From Epiperipatus broadwayi (lineage: Eukaryota > Onychophora > Udeonychophora > Euonychophora > Peripatidae): a stretch of 64,000 nt of DNA. Of this stretch, positions 26,410 to 36,012 are shown in pieces; the first letter of the stretch is position 1, and each line of letters opens with the position of its first letter. The notes beneath the pieces are model-generated. The model had not been told where the DNA came from, made no database searches, and was given only the letters and a program-made list of their open reading frames with translations. The stretch is from NCBI GenBank assembly GCA_028023455.1, contig JAQFVV010006203.1, positions 11,621,848 through 11,685,847 of the forward strand, in the 5' to 3' direction. The position numbers were made by a program, and so were the translations under genes.

Positions 26410-26468
26410 ATCCAAAGCTCCTCACTGACGAAGGCCACAAGCCAGAAACTAGTCTGGGGATATTGGAT
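26410..26468 (+). ncRNA. Type I hammerhead ribozyme, RZ-A inverted unit
   Basis: The plus strand reads outer helix I ATCCAA (26410-26415), inner helix I TCCTCA, core CTGACGA (26425-26431), helix II GGC/GCC around CACAA, GAAA (26445-26448), two-pair helix III with loop TA, cleavage triplet GTC (26452-26454), TGGGGA and TTGGAT (26463-26468). Both parts of helix I pair fully, allowing one G-U, with an internal loop of the kind used for loop-loop contacts. If the NOS transcript starts upstream, this one is in the sense orientation. Confidence 0.87.
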
Positions 26469-27100
26469 GAGTAGGCATTGGATAGGGATTTTATGCACAA
26501 GCCTTCTGGCATCCATTGATTACTCTGTTTAGCACAGGTGGCAATACTGTATGGAGAGTTTTGCTCTGTTTATCAACAATTAATGTGCTAGTATAGGAAA
26601 TGTGATCATGTGATGCTTAATGGTTTAACATTAATGTTTATCTTAATAAATTTATATTATTTTTTTAATCTTGATGTTTTTGATTCACTACTGCACGAAT
26701 CATTATAAAACTATTTTATCTCATTATATAGTATATTCCATGTTATATCCCACTATCAAGTAAAACATTATTTGATAAATCTTATTTTCCTTGTCAAACA
26801 AGAGGATTAATGATGGAATCATTCGCACCTTTATAAATTTATGCATCCATTGCACCTGTAGATATAAATTATCACAAAGTCAGTTGTGATCAACTCAATT
26901 TAGTTATTAGTTATATTTTAATTGTCTGAATATGACATTAACTTAGCCTATTTGGTGAGCACCACTTGATTCAAAATTTATTTAGTATATGTCATTGCCC
27001 AAATATACAATGCACTTGCAGGACAACTAGCCCTACTCAGTTATAATATTTTCATTACATTTGTAGCTACTTAATATGATGGAATTTACTGATAGTCAGT

Positions 27101-27486
27101 TCCATTTGTGATATTAGTTGTTTAACATGATGAGCAGTGTATTATTTTATATTATCATTTATAAATTTTGCCTTGTCAAAAGGACATACTTAATTCATGA
27201 GATAGTACCCAAATCTGTAAGCTATTCTGAATAGTTATTTTTATTTTTATTTATCTTTTACTGTATTCATTATTAAAGTAGAATTAGTTTTATTCCATTT
27301 GTGATATTAGTTGTTTAACATGATGAGCAGTGTATTATTTTATATTATCATTTATAAATTTTGCCTTGTCAAAAGGACATACTTAATTCATGAGATAGTA
27401 CCCAAATCTGTAAGCTATTCTGAATAGTTATTTTTATTTTTATTTATCTTTTACTGTATTCATTATTAAAGTAGAATTAGTTTTAT
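27101..27486. repeat. Perfect 193-bp tandem duplication
   Basis: The unit 27101-27293, beginning TCCATTTGTGATATTAG, is repeated at 27294-27486 with no difference seen. The homologous place in segmental copy 2 (32235-33253) has a single unit interrupted by RZ-B, so the duplication arose after the two segments separated. Confidence 0.93.
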
Positions 27487-28505
27487 TTATATTTGACACC
27501 AAATATTGGAACATGATAGTAATAATATTAATAGACTTTCTTTACATTTGTCTTTTCAACAAGGACTTGAACATGAACGCAGGACCCATATGAGAGATTT
27601 AGAGTCATAAAGTAATAAATATATAAAATTAAATATTTGATTTGTGATGACAATTAATATCAGCTATTTTTTGTATATACTGGTGTTGATTAAAATAATT
27701 AATCACTCCATATTTAATAATTTTAAATTTGTAGTCATGCGTTGTTAAGGCTTTGAATTCCGAGTGAGCTATCAAATTGTTTCCAAAAATTTAAGTATAA
27801 TAGTATATGAGTGAGAAATGAGAAAGCTATAAAGTGCATTATAAATAAAATGTTTTATAAATAAGCCAAAAAGTGACATGTAAAGGCAAAATACCAGAAG
27901 ATAAAGCCTGGATTTGCCACATAATAATAAAAATAAGAATTTAAGTTTGTGACTTTAAAAGCATCAAATGTGTGCTCTATTTTAGTAAAAATGCCAAAGA
28001 AATGTGGACTTATTATTAGTAAATATTGTTAATATCTCCTCATGAAGTAACTATAAAATAAATAATAAAAAGTATTTGAAGCTAGCCTAGTTAGTGAAGG
28101 TCTTGTATCTTGGTTATTTTGGAAAATAGATAGAAAACATTAGTGCTCACTGTTTGAATCTGTTGATAATAGCATAATGTGAAATCTTTTGATAATGGTT
28201 ATGAAATCTATAATATGTTTTACACAATGTAAGCTAAAAATTTAAAACTTAATAACAATTATTTTGCTATAATAATTTGTGGTAGGTCAATCAATCACAT
28301 TGAAAATTGATACTATTGTAGTATTTATATTAAGGAGTTCTGTTACATGAGTTACAGTGTGTATTAATAGAGATTTATTAAGGTGTAGGGTTCAACATAT
28401 AAATCATGGTAGAGGAAACAAGTTGTTCATTTCGTCTATGATATTAAATTGAGAAGGAAACTCATGTTCTTTCCTTTCTAAAATAATAATTATAAATAAG
28501 AATAA
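27487..28505. other. Spacer between the segmental copies, no gene seen
   Basis: I see no exon or repeat with assignable identity in this stretch. Confidence 0.4.
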
Positions 28506-29533
28506 ATGATGAAAAATGAAAAGTTAGATACCTTAGGACAGGGAAAAGAAGTTAATGAAGTATCTGTCACATCAAAAGATGATCAAAATGAACCTATAAT
28601 GGCCATGTTAAAAAGTTTAATGAGAGAAATAAAATAAAATCAAGAAAAATATGACAAAAATCAAGAAATATTTAAACAAGAAATGAAGCAAAGCCAAGAT
28701 GAAATGAAACAAGGCAAAGAAATGTTAGTAAATGAAGATAAAAGAGGGTCAATATGAGTTAGAGAATAGGTTGAAACAAGAAATCAAACACAGGCACACT
28801 GAATTAGTCCATGAAATAAAAATAGGACATGAACAAATACATAAATTAAAAGTGGACTTTAATAAACTAGAGAGTAAAATGGAAGAAACTCAGATTCAGA
28901 TGCAAATAAAAATCAGTAAGCTAGAAGATAGTATGGAAAAGAGGCAAAATTGGACCCAAGAATTAGAAACTAAAATTGAAAAGTTATAGGATAGGAACAA
29001 GAGGCCCAAGATTTAGAAAGATTAAACATGATCATTCATTTTGTGATATTATTTTGGATGTAGTACAATCTAAAATAAATGATAAAGTTTCTTTGAAAGG
29101 GGATTCAATCACAAACTCAAATAGGGTTGATTCATATAAAATTTTATCTTCAGAAATAAAACCTTTATAGTCTAAATGGTTTTATTATCATGAGGTTTAT
29201 AACTGTAAATACAGATACCTTGGCTGTGAAAATGAAAAATTTTCTGTATCACAAAATAAGATCAGTGATGTATGTTTGGTTTGTGAGATTAATGATTTAG
29301 AAAATATAGTTAATTGTTATAGATATAGTAATAAATATTTAGTTTATAGTAATTATTATATTCATGATTTTATTTGGTACAGAGATTCCATATTCATTAG
29401 AAATGAAGGGATTATTCTTAGCAATAAGATGTCATACCATTTATATGATGTTATGGATTTGTTTTACAAGTATCCAATTAGGATGAAATGTAAGAGTACC
29501 AATGAATATAATTACTGTAGGATATTTATCTAA
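28506..29533 (+). pseudogene. Broken coiled-coil, gag-like open frame of unknown family
   Basis: A frame starting with two ATG codons at 28506 encodes an acidic leader and then repeated Glu/Gln/Lys heptads (NQEKYDKNQEIFKQEMKQ and similar). It has one stop (TAA) at about 28635 and a +1 shift at about 28730. The coiled coil then continues at 28732-28989 (KQEIKHRHTELVHEIKIG). After another shift, a frame with one stop runs 28976-29533 and includes WFYYHEVYNCKYRYLGC, vaguely like the Cys/His block at Gag-Pol junctions of Ty3-type elements. Downstream (about 29600) CHYCGG occurs in a further frame. Long coiled coils like this are common in LTR-retrotransposon Gag proteins, but no protease, RT or LTR was found, so the family is uncertain. 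It lies exactly between the two segmental copies. Confidence 0.5.
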
Positions 29534-30467
29534 ATTAATTTTAATGTTTGGATATAGATATTTTTTAAAGATATAAGACACATACCTGTAAATAGGCATA
29601 AATGTCATTATTGTGGTGGTATAGTTTTGATTAATCTTGATTTATTGATAGAATATTTATTTTGTAGTGATGACCTTATGATAATTGTTTAGAATTATTT
29701 TCTTTATTCTTATTAAGGAGAGGAATATGTTGTATACACATATCTTTAGTTGTTATTTTTTTTAATAGTTTATAGGCAATTAAATAACGAAAACAATTCA
29801 AAGTCATATGTGTAATAAAATATGTTATTGTTTTAAATAAATGTAGAATAAATGAATCATTTATTTATTAAAATTTAAAAATATATTTTGTTAAATTATA
29901 TCAGATGACAACAATGCTTAAAATTAGAAAAAGAAATCATATCCTCAAAGTTAGTATTTAAAAATATAGACTGTGTTGTTTGTGTTACTATAGAGACAGA
30001 AATGATTTTCAGAAGAAAGAACACATACTTTATTTCCTTAAAGGTTTTGTATTTTAACCATACCTTATTCTATAAATAACTTTGGATTTCCAAAGAAAAT
30101 GTATTGTGAGTTAAAAAACTTTGGAAGGAAGTGGTGGGTTGTTCTCATTTAGTGTTTATGATTTAAGCGGAATGATTAACAATAAAATGCTATACTGACT
30201 GCCATGAATCTAAGACTGTAAAATCTATTTAGATTGTAATATTGACAAAGGCAGAACAGTTGGATAACACTCAAGCATTAAATATCTATGAACCCTTACA
30301 TGTGTGTGTGCTAGCATGAAAATGCCAAAGGAAGTGCTGCAAGATATGAAAGCACAATTGAAATTTTATACATGCTAACATTAACAGACACTCATAGAAA
30401 AATCTTATTAACAACAGTTGAAATTATAATGGGAATATTTATAAAAATCTTTCTTCTAAATTAATAG

Positions 30468-31377
30468 TCATCATCATCATCACCAACCATTATCAATCCA
30501 CTGCAGGAAAAAGTCTCTTTAAGTTCAATCCATCTGCTCTGATCTATAGCTTCTTTTCTCCACATCACTCCTGCACACTTTATTATTTCATCCATCCATC
30601 TCACATGTGGTCTCTTTCTGGGTCTTTTACAATCTCTTGTAATCCAGTTTAAGATTTTAATTGTCCATCTATTATCATCTGTTCTAGCAACATGTCCAGT
30701 CCAACTCCAATTCAGTCTTTTAATTTTTTCAGTGAGGTCAGTAACACCTGTTTGTTCTCTTACCTATATATAGTGTTTTCGATCTCCCTTTGTTACTTCC
30801 AACATGCATCTCTCCATACTGCTTTGAGTAGTCTGAAGTTTCTGTATTGCTCTTCTATTAAGTGTCCAAGTCTCAGATCCATAAGCAGGAACTGGTAAAA
30901 CACATTTATTAAAAACCTTTCTTTTCACACACATAGGCATATTTCCTTTTAGTATCAAGTTATTTCTACCAAAAGCACTTTGAACAAGTTTAATTCTATG
31001 ATTAATTTCATCCATTATGTTTCCATCTGTGTTAATAATATGACCAAGGTAATTGTAACGGTTAACTTCTTCTAGCTCATCATAATCAATCTTTATGTTC
31101 ATATTTTGAAAAAATCCATTAAACATTACTTTAGTCTTTCAACATTTATTTTTAATCCTACTTTCATCTGATAACTCCTGTAACATTTCCTGCAGCTCTA
31201 AAACATTATTTGCAAAAACAATAATCTCCATTTATTTTCACTCCTTTACCTTCCCATTTTAATCCACAAAATACTTCTTGCAGCATTGCTGTAAAATGTT
31301 TTGGAGATATGGAGTCACCCTGTCTTACACCTTTTTCAATGTTGACTTTTCCAGTACCATTATGTAATCTAATTGTC
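30468..31377 (-). mobile_element. RTE retrotransposon, 5'-truncated, with target duplication
   Basis: The minus strand encodes the RTE reverse-transcriptase thumb and C-terminal region. The open stretch 31126-30764 contains DELEEVNRYNYLGHI, DEINHRIKLVQSAFGRNN and YGSETWTLNRRAIQKLQTTQ. The remainder to 30468 continues, with breaks, to the element's 3' end, which finishes in GATGATGATGA. It is flanked by a perfect 12-bp target duplication CTAAATTAATAG (30456-30467 and 31378-31389). Segmental copy 1 at about 25005 has the site once. This is the least decayed RTE copy in the window, but it is truncated and cannot be autonomous. Confidence 0.92.
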
Positions 31378-32346
31378 CTAAATTAATAGTATTAATTACT
31401 ATATGATATAGGTTTTATAAATAATAATAGTCAAATAAAATGAAAGAATCAATTAAAACATAAATAGTATTTGCAAAATAGTTTGAATTATAAATAACTT
31501 TATAAAAAAATATTATTTGATTCTTATTCTTTTTAAAAGGTAATAATATTAAGATTCCCTATATATTTTATTTTTATTTGTGTGAAAAAAAAAAATATTG
31601 TTAACCCTTTTTTGACTCTATGCATTTATAATTTTAATTATAAATTATATTGTATTTAGTTATTCTATAGTGAGGGTTAACTATAAATGTACATTACGTG
31701 ATACTGATTGCTATCATAAATTATTCTTTATTTTAATCACCACAAATAAATTAATTACTATTTTAATAAATTTATATTGTTGTTTTAACCTAGGTGTTTT
31801 GATTTACTGCTCCATGAATCATTATAAAACTATTTTATTTTATTCTATAGTACATCCCATGTTATATCTCACTATCAATTAGAACATTATTTAGTAAATT
31901 TTATCTCCTTTTCCAAGCAAGAGTATTAATGATGAGCCCATTGGACCTACTTACAAATTTATGAGTCCATTGTACATGTAGACATAAACTTTATAAAGTC
32001 GTTTGTGATCAACTCATTTATTTATTAGTTATATTTTAAATTGCCCGAATATGACATTTACTCAGTATATTAAGATGGTCCAAACACGTAAGAAATAAAT
32101 ATAGAAAACCACTTGGTTCATAATTATATTTATTACATGTAGTTGCCCAAATATGTAATGTGTTTAGTTTGCAGGTCAACTAACACCACTCATTTATAAA
32201 ATTCTTACCTAATCTGAGGGCATCTTCTGATAGTAAGTTTTATTTATGATATTAGTTATCTAGTATGATGATCAGTCTACTATTTAATAATATCATGTTA
32301 TATATAGAGTAAGTTAAAAACAAACTCTTATGAAGCTTCAAAAATA

Positions 32347-32401
32347 CCCTCAACCTCAGACCGCGGTTTCTGCCTCTAGCATCATCAGTGAGGTGCTAGG
32401 G
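32347..32401 (-). ncRNA. Type I hammerhead ribozyme, RZ-B unit 1, intact core
   Basis: On the minus strand: outer helix I CCCT, loop, inner helix I ACCTCA, core CTGATGA, helix II TGC/GCA with loop TAGAG, GAAA, helix III CC/GG, cleavage triplet GTC, then TGAGGT (six perfect pairs with ACCTCA) and AGGG. All catalytic bases are canonical. This is the clearest hammerhead in the window. Confidence 0.9.
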
Positions 32402-32715
32402 AATAAAAATACTAGAACTAGTCCAGCATTTTATCAATGCCTAACTATTGAGAAGAAAATCTGAAACTTTCAGACATTTAAATGTCCAAAAATCCAGCTA
32501 TCTAACTCAAATAGCCGTATGTGACTGAACTAAGTTCAAATACACCATATATTAATAGCTCTAGCAATATAAAATCGCCAAAGCATTAATAGCAAAAAAC
32601 TAAAATTAAATTGATAAAAAATCAAGTCATATGACCTAATTTTAATAAAGCTCCTATTTACAAATGTTATATATAGAGTAAGTTAAAAACAAACTCTTAT
32701 GAAGCTTCAAAAATA

Positions 32716-32776
32716 CCCTCAACCTCAGACCGCGGTTTCTGCCTCTAGCGTCGTGTGCATCAGTGAGGTGCTAGGG
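32716..32776 (-). ncRNA. Disrupted hammerhead, RZ-B unit 2
   Basis: Identical to the unit 1 hammerhead except that six extra bases interrupt the core: the minus strand reads CTGATG, then CACACG, then ACGCTAGAGGCAG. A9 is no longer placed next to helix II and the first helix II pair changes, so cleavage should be impaired. Helix I, GAAA and the GTC site remain. Confidence 0.8.
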
Positions 32777-33253
32777 AATAAAAATACTAGAACTAGTCCA
32801 GCATTTTATCAATGCCTAACTATTGAGAAGAAAATCTGAAACTTTCAGACATTTAAATGTCCAAAAATCCAGCTATCTAACTCAAATAGCCGTATGTGAC
32901 TGAACTAAGTTCAGATACACCATATATTAATAGCTCTAGCAATATAAAATCGCCAAAGCATTAATAGCAAAAAACTAAAATTAAATTGATAAAAAATCAA
33001 GTCATATGACCTAATTTTAATAAAGCTCCTATTTACAAATGTTATATATAGACTATATATAACATTTGTAAATAGGAGCTTTATTAAAATTAGGTCATAT
33101 GACTTGATTTTTTATCAATAATATCATTTATAAATTTTGGCTTGTCAAAAGGACATATTCTATTTATGAAATAGTACCCGAATCTATAAACTATTCAGAA
33201 CAGTTATTTTCATTTTTCTTTATCTTTTACCGTATTCATTATTAGAATAAAAT

Positions 33254-33973
33254 TAGTTTCCCTTTACATATTATCACTTACAGAACATTTTTGTTCAAAT
33301 ACATTAATCAGAAATATATGTAAATAAATTAACTTTGATATCCAAGTAATGTATTTAAAAGATAATCTTCTGTGAATTATTAAATTCCTAAGAAGTAGTA
33401 AAAACTTGTTTACATACTGCTAAAATTAGTAATATTTAATTTAAAATAATATATGAAAAATTAGGTTGACTTGATTAATTTGAGAACTAAAATTGTTGCT
33501 AATAATAAGTTTCAGTCTTTTCAGATATCAATGTCGATTTATTACAATATATATGGTTGGAGACCAGATAAAATAGGAATATTTCCTTTTAACAGACTGA
33601 ACGGATTGACATTGATAAATAAAAGATTAAAATTGTATTTGCAAGTTTATTTAAAATGATTCCTTATGAGTCTAGTTACAAATAGTTCTGAGTAACTTAT
33701 TTGAATGAGAATATTCTGTTAGTGATGTGATTATATTTCTAAGCATTAGATATTTAAGGAGTAATAAAAAGTTGTTCATATTGTTAAAATTAGTAATACA
33801 TATACATACATATTATCGTACAAACAATAGTTAAAATCTCACAAAAACTGTTAGTTGAAAAAAGTATTTGCTTTAATGGATTTGCATATTTCATGCTATA
33901 TATATATTAATATTATTATTATTCGATGTCTGTATTTTTAAAGCAATATACGTAATTATATAACTGAATATTT
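33254..33973. other. Spacer, no gene seen
   Basis: The 62-codon frame at 33471-33659 has no family features. I see no element in this interval. Confidence 0.4.
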
Positions 33974-34242
33974 ATAACTAAATAATTTAAATTTTTTATC
34001 CACTTAGGAGCACTTTTGATTATCCCAGTAATCTTTGTCAACTAAAGCTTTGAAAGGCTAACTTTCCCACAATTCCATGATCTTAAAGTCATGTTTATAT
34101 TTGACTTAATTAACAGGCAAGCAGCAAACGTTAAGATCACGGAATTTTGGGAAAGCTAGCCTTTCAAACCTTTAGTTGACAAAGATTACTGGGATAATCG
34201 AAAGCGCTCCTAAGTGGATAAAATTTTTTAATTATTTAGTTA
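33974..34242. mobile_element. Hairpin MITE, about 115-bp arms
   Basis: The arms 33974-34096 and 34122-34242 are close inverted copies, with shared blocks TATCCACTTAGGAGC, CAGTAATCTTTGTCAACT and their inverses. They are separated by a short loop. There is no coding sequence. The layout fits a non-autonomous fold-back DNA element; I cannot name the superfamily or a clear target duplication. Confidence 0.75.
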
Positions 34243-35164
34243 CTGTATTTACAAATATTCAGATATTATTCAGATATATATATATGTAAAGACATTGAGC
34301 ATTATAAAGTCATTAAAATGAATATGGTTCTCATTGGAATATTAATTTGACTACTTATAATAAGGCTTTAGTTACATTTATGATGAGTAACCTTTTATTT
34401 TCAGAGCATTGTCTAAGTATGCATATATAATTTAAACAGATTTCTAGGAAAGAAAAAAAATTATCAATGATAGATAGAGTTTTTCATGGCCAGAATAAAA
34501 CATTGGATTGCTGAAAGTTCTTAAAAATACTATGTTCTAGTAATGCAAACTTATTCTTCATAGAGGAATTAGAAGATGAAAAAACTAATCAACAGGGAAA
34601 AAGATATGTCATGGGTTCAATGCCCACAAATATATGATAGATTTTTAAAGATTTAAAGCAATGTAATGCACTTTGTTTTGACCATGAAAAATGATTCAGA
34701 TCAATAACTTCTATGTTTCCCAAAGTTTATTTCTTTTTTACATTTTAATCACTCTTTTATTTGTGATTATTTTTTCATCTTATTAACCAAATCTGAAAAA
34801 TTTGCAAAGAACTTTATAAACTCAGATTAGTCAAAACATTAGGCCCCAATTTTATAAATTCTAAATTTATTTTTATTCATAATAATTTATTTTTGAGACT
34901 AATAAAAAAAAAGGTTTACTTGTTTATTTAATTCTTTTGTCAGATTGATATAAAATATTAAAAGTTAAGAAAAACAAAAATATCACATTGATTAACTGAA
35001 TCTCTTGAAAATTCATGTGTCATTTGACTATTGTAGTAACTAACCACACAAATATTTTTATTAACCTTCTATAACAGTCATAATGTTTTTGTAGTATATT
35101 ACTATGTATTTATTTTAATAAAACATTATATTTTATTTAAATATTTGTTTGTTTTTATTTATAG
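34243..35164 (+). other. Intron or upstream sequence of the NOS-like gene
   Basis: This ends in a polypyrimidine-rich stretch and TTTATAG acceptor at 35164. A tRNA-like B-box block (ATGGGTTCAATGCCCA at about 34608) is the only other mark. No further NOS exon is recognisable here or anywhere upstream in the window. Confidence 0.45.
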
Positions 35165-35304
35165 ATTTGTGAAGGTCTTGGTTGGATCAGCTCTAAAGGG
35201 CCACATGACATTTTACCACTTGTTCTATCAATTCATAATCATAGACCTGAACTATTTGAAATTCCTAAAGAAATTATTTTGGAAATACCAATTGAACATT
35301 CAAA
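35165..35304 (+). CDS. NOS: NOS-like exon A (oxygenase domain)
   Basis: The exon follows acceptor TTTATAG and ends at the donor AA|GTACAT, leaving two bases of a Lys codon (phase 2). It encodes 46 codons that align with the NOS oxygenase segment after the haem-binding region: ICEGLGW, HDILPLVL, then RPELFEIPKEI and LEIPIEHSK. In animal NOS the matching stretch reads 'GW....GR.DVLPL.LQANG.DPELFEIP'. Two positions deserve notice: the family 'LQANG' Gln, which contacts the arginine carboxylate in mouse iNOS (Gln257, numbering from memory), is Ser here, and the GRFD-like block is GPHD. The frame is open beyond the donor for a few codons, but the match stops exactly at the donor and resumes in the next exon. 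Confidence 0.93.
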
Positions 35305-36012
35305 GTACATTTTAGATTTTAATGAGTACATAAACAATAAAATACTATATGCTCTAAATTATTTGTAATTATATGTTAGAATATTTCTGTTAATTATTTG
35401 TAATGGATAAATGTTGTTAAAAAAAAAAGATCTTTATTTATAGTTTTTAAATACATTCAACTGTTAATAATAATACAAGGTTAGTATGGAACATAACATT
35501 TTTAATTGTACTATTCTCTTCTCCAGATATGCTTGACCAATGACAGCTACTATATGAATAGAATCAACCATTCCATTAAAATTTCATTGGCTTTTTATGA
35601 GGGGTCTCATGATTTTTTTATATCTCCTTTTTAAAGGAAGATATTAATGAATGGTTTTCAAATATTGTAGATTACCAAACTAAGTAAACTCTTTTTCTTA
35701 ATAAAAAGAAAAAAACAATCATAAGGCCCATCATAAATAAGTCAATAAAATTTTTATTATGTGAAGACATTGAAATTACATGTATAATGTTGAAAAATGC
35801 AATTAATAGTATTGCTCATATCCTTGATATAGAATTGTATACTTATATTGGTTTTAAAATGAGTAGACATGAATTTATTTAAGTAAATAAAATTCTAAAG
35901 ATTGTATAAAAAGGCTATTTTTATATCTGGATATGTAAGCAATTTAACTCTTGAATAAAATATTTGCTAAATTGGTTATCTCACTATGTATCTATCTGTT
36001 TATCTATCAATT
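35305..36012 (+). other. NOS intron A, first part
   Basis: At about 35440-35570 lies a partial relative of the 2139-2669 fold-back element (ATACATTCAACTGTTAATAA and TGACCAATGACAG). The rest shows nothing recognisable. Confidence 0.55.

Larger units (their letters stand above)
25403..26627. mobile_element. RZ-A hammerhead-bearing element (retrozyme-like), full insertion
   Basis: The insertion consists of one 454-bp unit, a second direct unit (from about 25857) and then an inverted partial unit (about 26225-26627). It is bounded by a perfect 14-bp target duplication, ACATTAATGTTTAT (25389-25402 and 26628-26641). The paralogous segment at about 31745-31770 has the uninterrupted site. Each unit carries a type I hammerhead: minus strand in the first two, plus strand in the third. 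There is no open reading frame with family features, so the element is non-autonomous. Short tandem units with hammerheads are the hallmark of metazoan retrozymes, and Penelope-like terminal repeats also carry hammerheads. A related copy is at 61600-62330. Confidence 0.85.
24385..27486. repeat. Segmental duplication, copy 1
   Basis: Non-coding host sequence homologous to 29740-33253. Matching blocks, in order: GATGACAAYRATGCTT, TGTTACTATAGAGACA, AATTAATAGTATTRATTAC, AATTTATATT, GAATCATTATAAAACTATTT, TGATCAACTCA and AGGACATA. Copy 1 has gained the RZ-A insertion and a 193-bp tandem duplication; copy 2 has gained an RTE and RZ-B. Outside the insertions the copies differ at roughly one position in six by eye, so the duplication is old. 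Open frames in it are chance. Confidence 0.9.
32297..33116. mobile_element. RZ-B hammerhead-bearing element (retrozyme-like), full insertion
   Basis: Two head-to-tail units (32301-32669, 369 bp; 32670-33044, 375 bp) are followed by a 66-bp inverted piece of the unit end. The insertion is bounded by a perfect 11-bp target duplication AATAATATCAT (32286-32296 and 33117-33127). Copy 1 of the segmental duplication provides an empty site. The two units are nearly identical; the main difference is 6 extra bases inside the second unit's hammerhead. No protein is encoded. Unit length and layout fit a retrozyme or a Penelope-type tandem terminal repeat. Confidence 0.87.
29740..33253. repeat. Segmental duplication, copy 2
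   Basis: This is the paralogue of 24385-27486. It contains a 910-bp RTE insertion (30468-31377) and the RZ-B insertion (32297-33116), both absent from copy 1, and lacks RZ-A. Because each insertion has a matching empty site in the other copy, the boundaries and target duplications can be read directly. Confidence 0.9.

Noticed and set aside
30692-30898. Plus-strand frame at 30.7-30.9 kb
   Set aside because: It is the antisense of the RTE reverse-transcriptase region.
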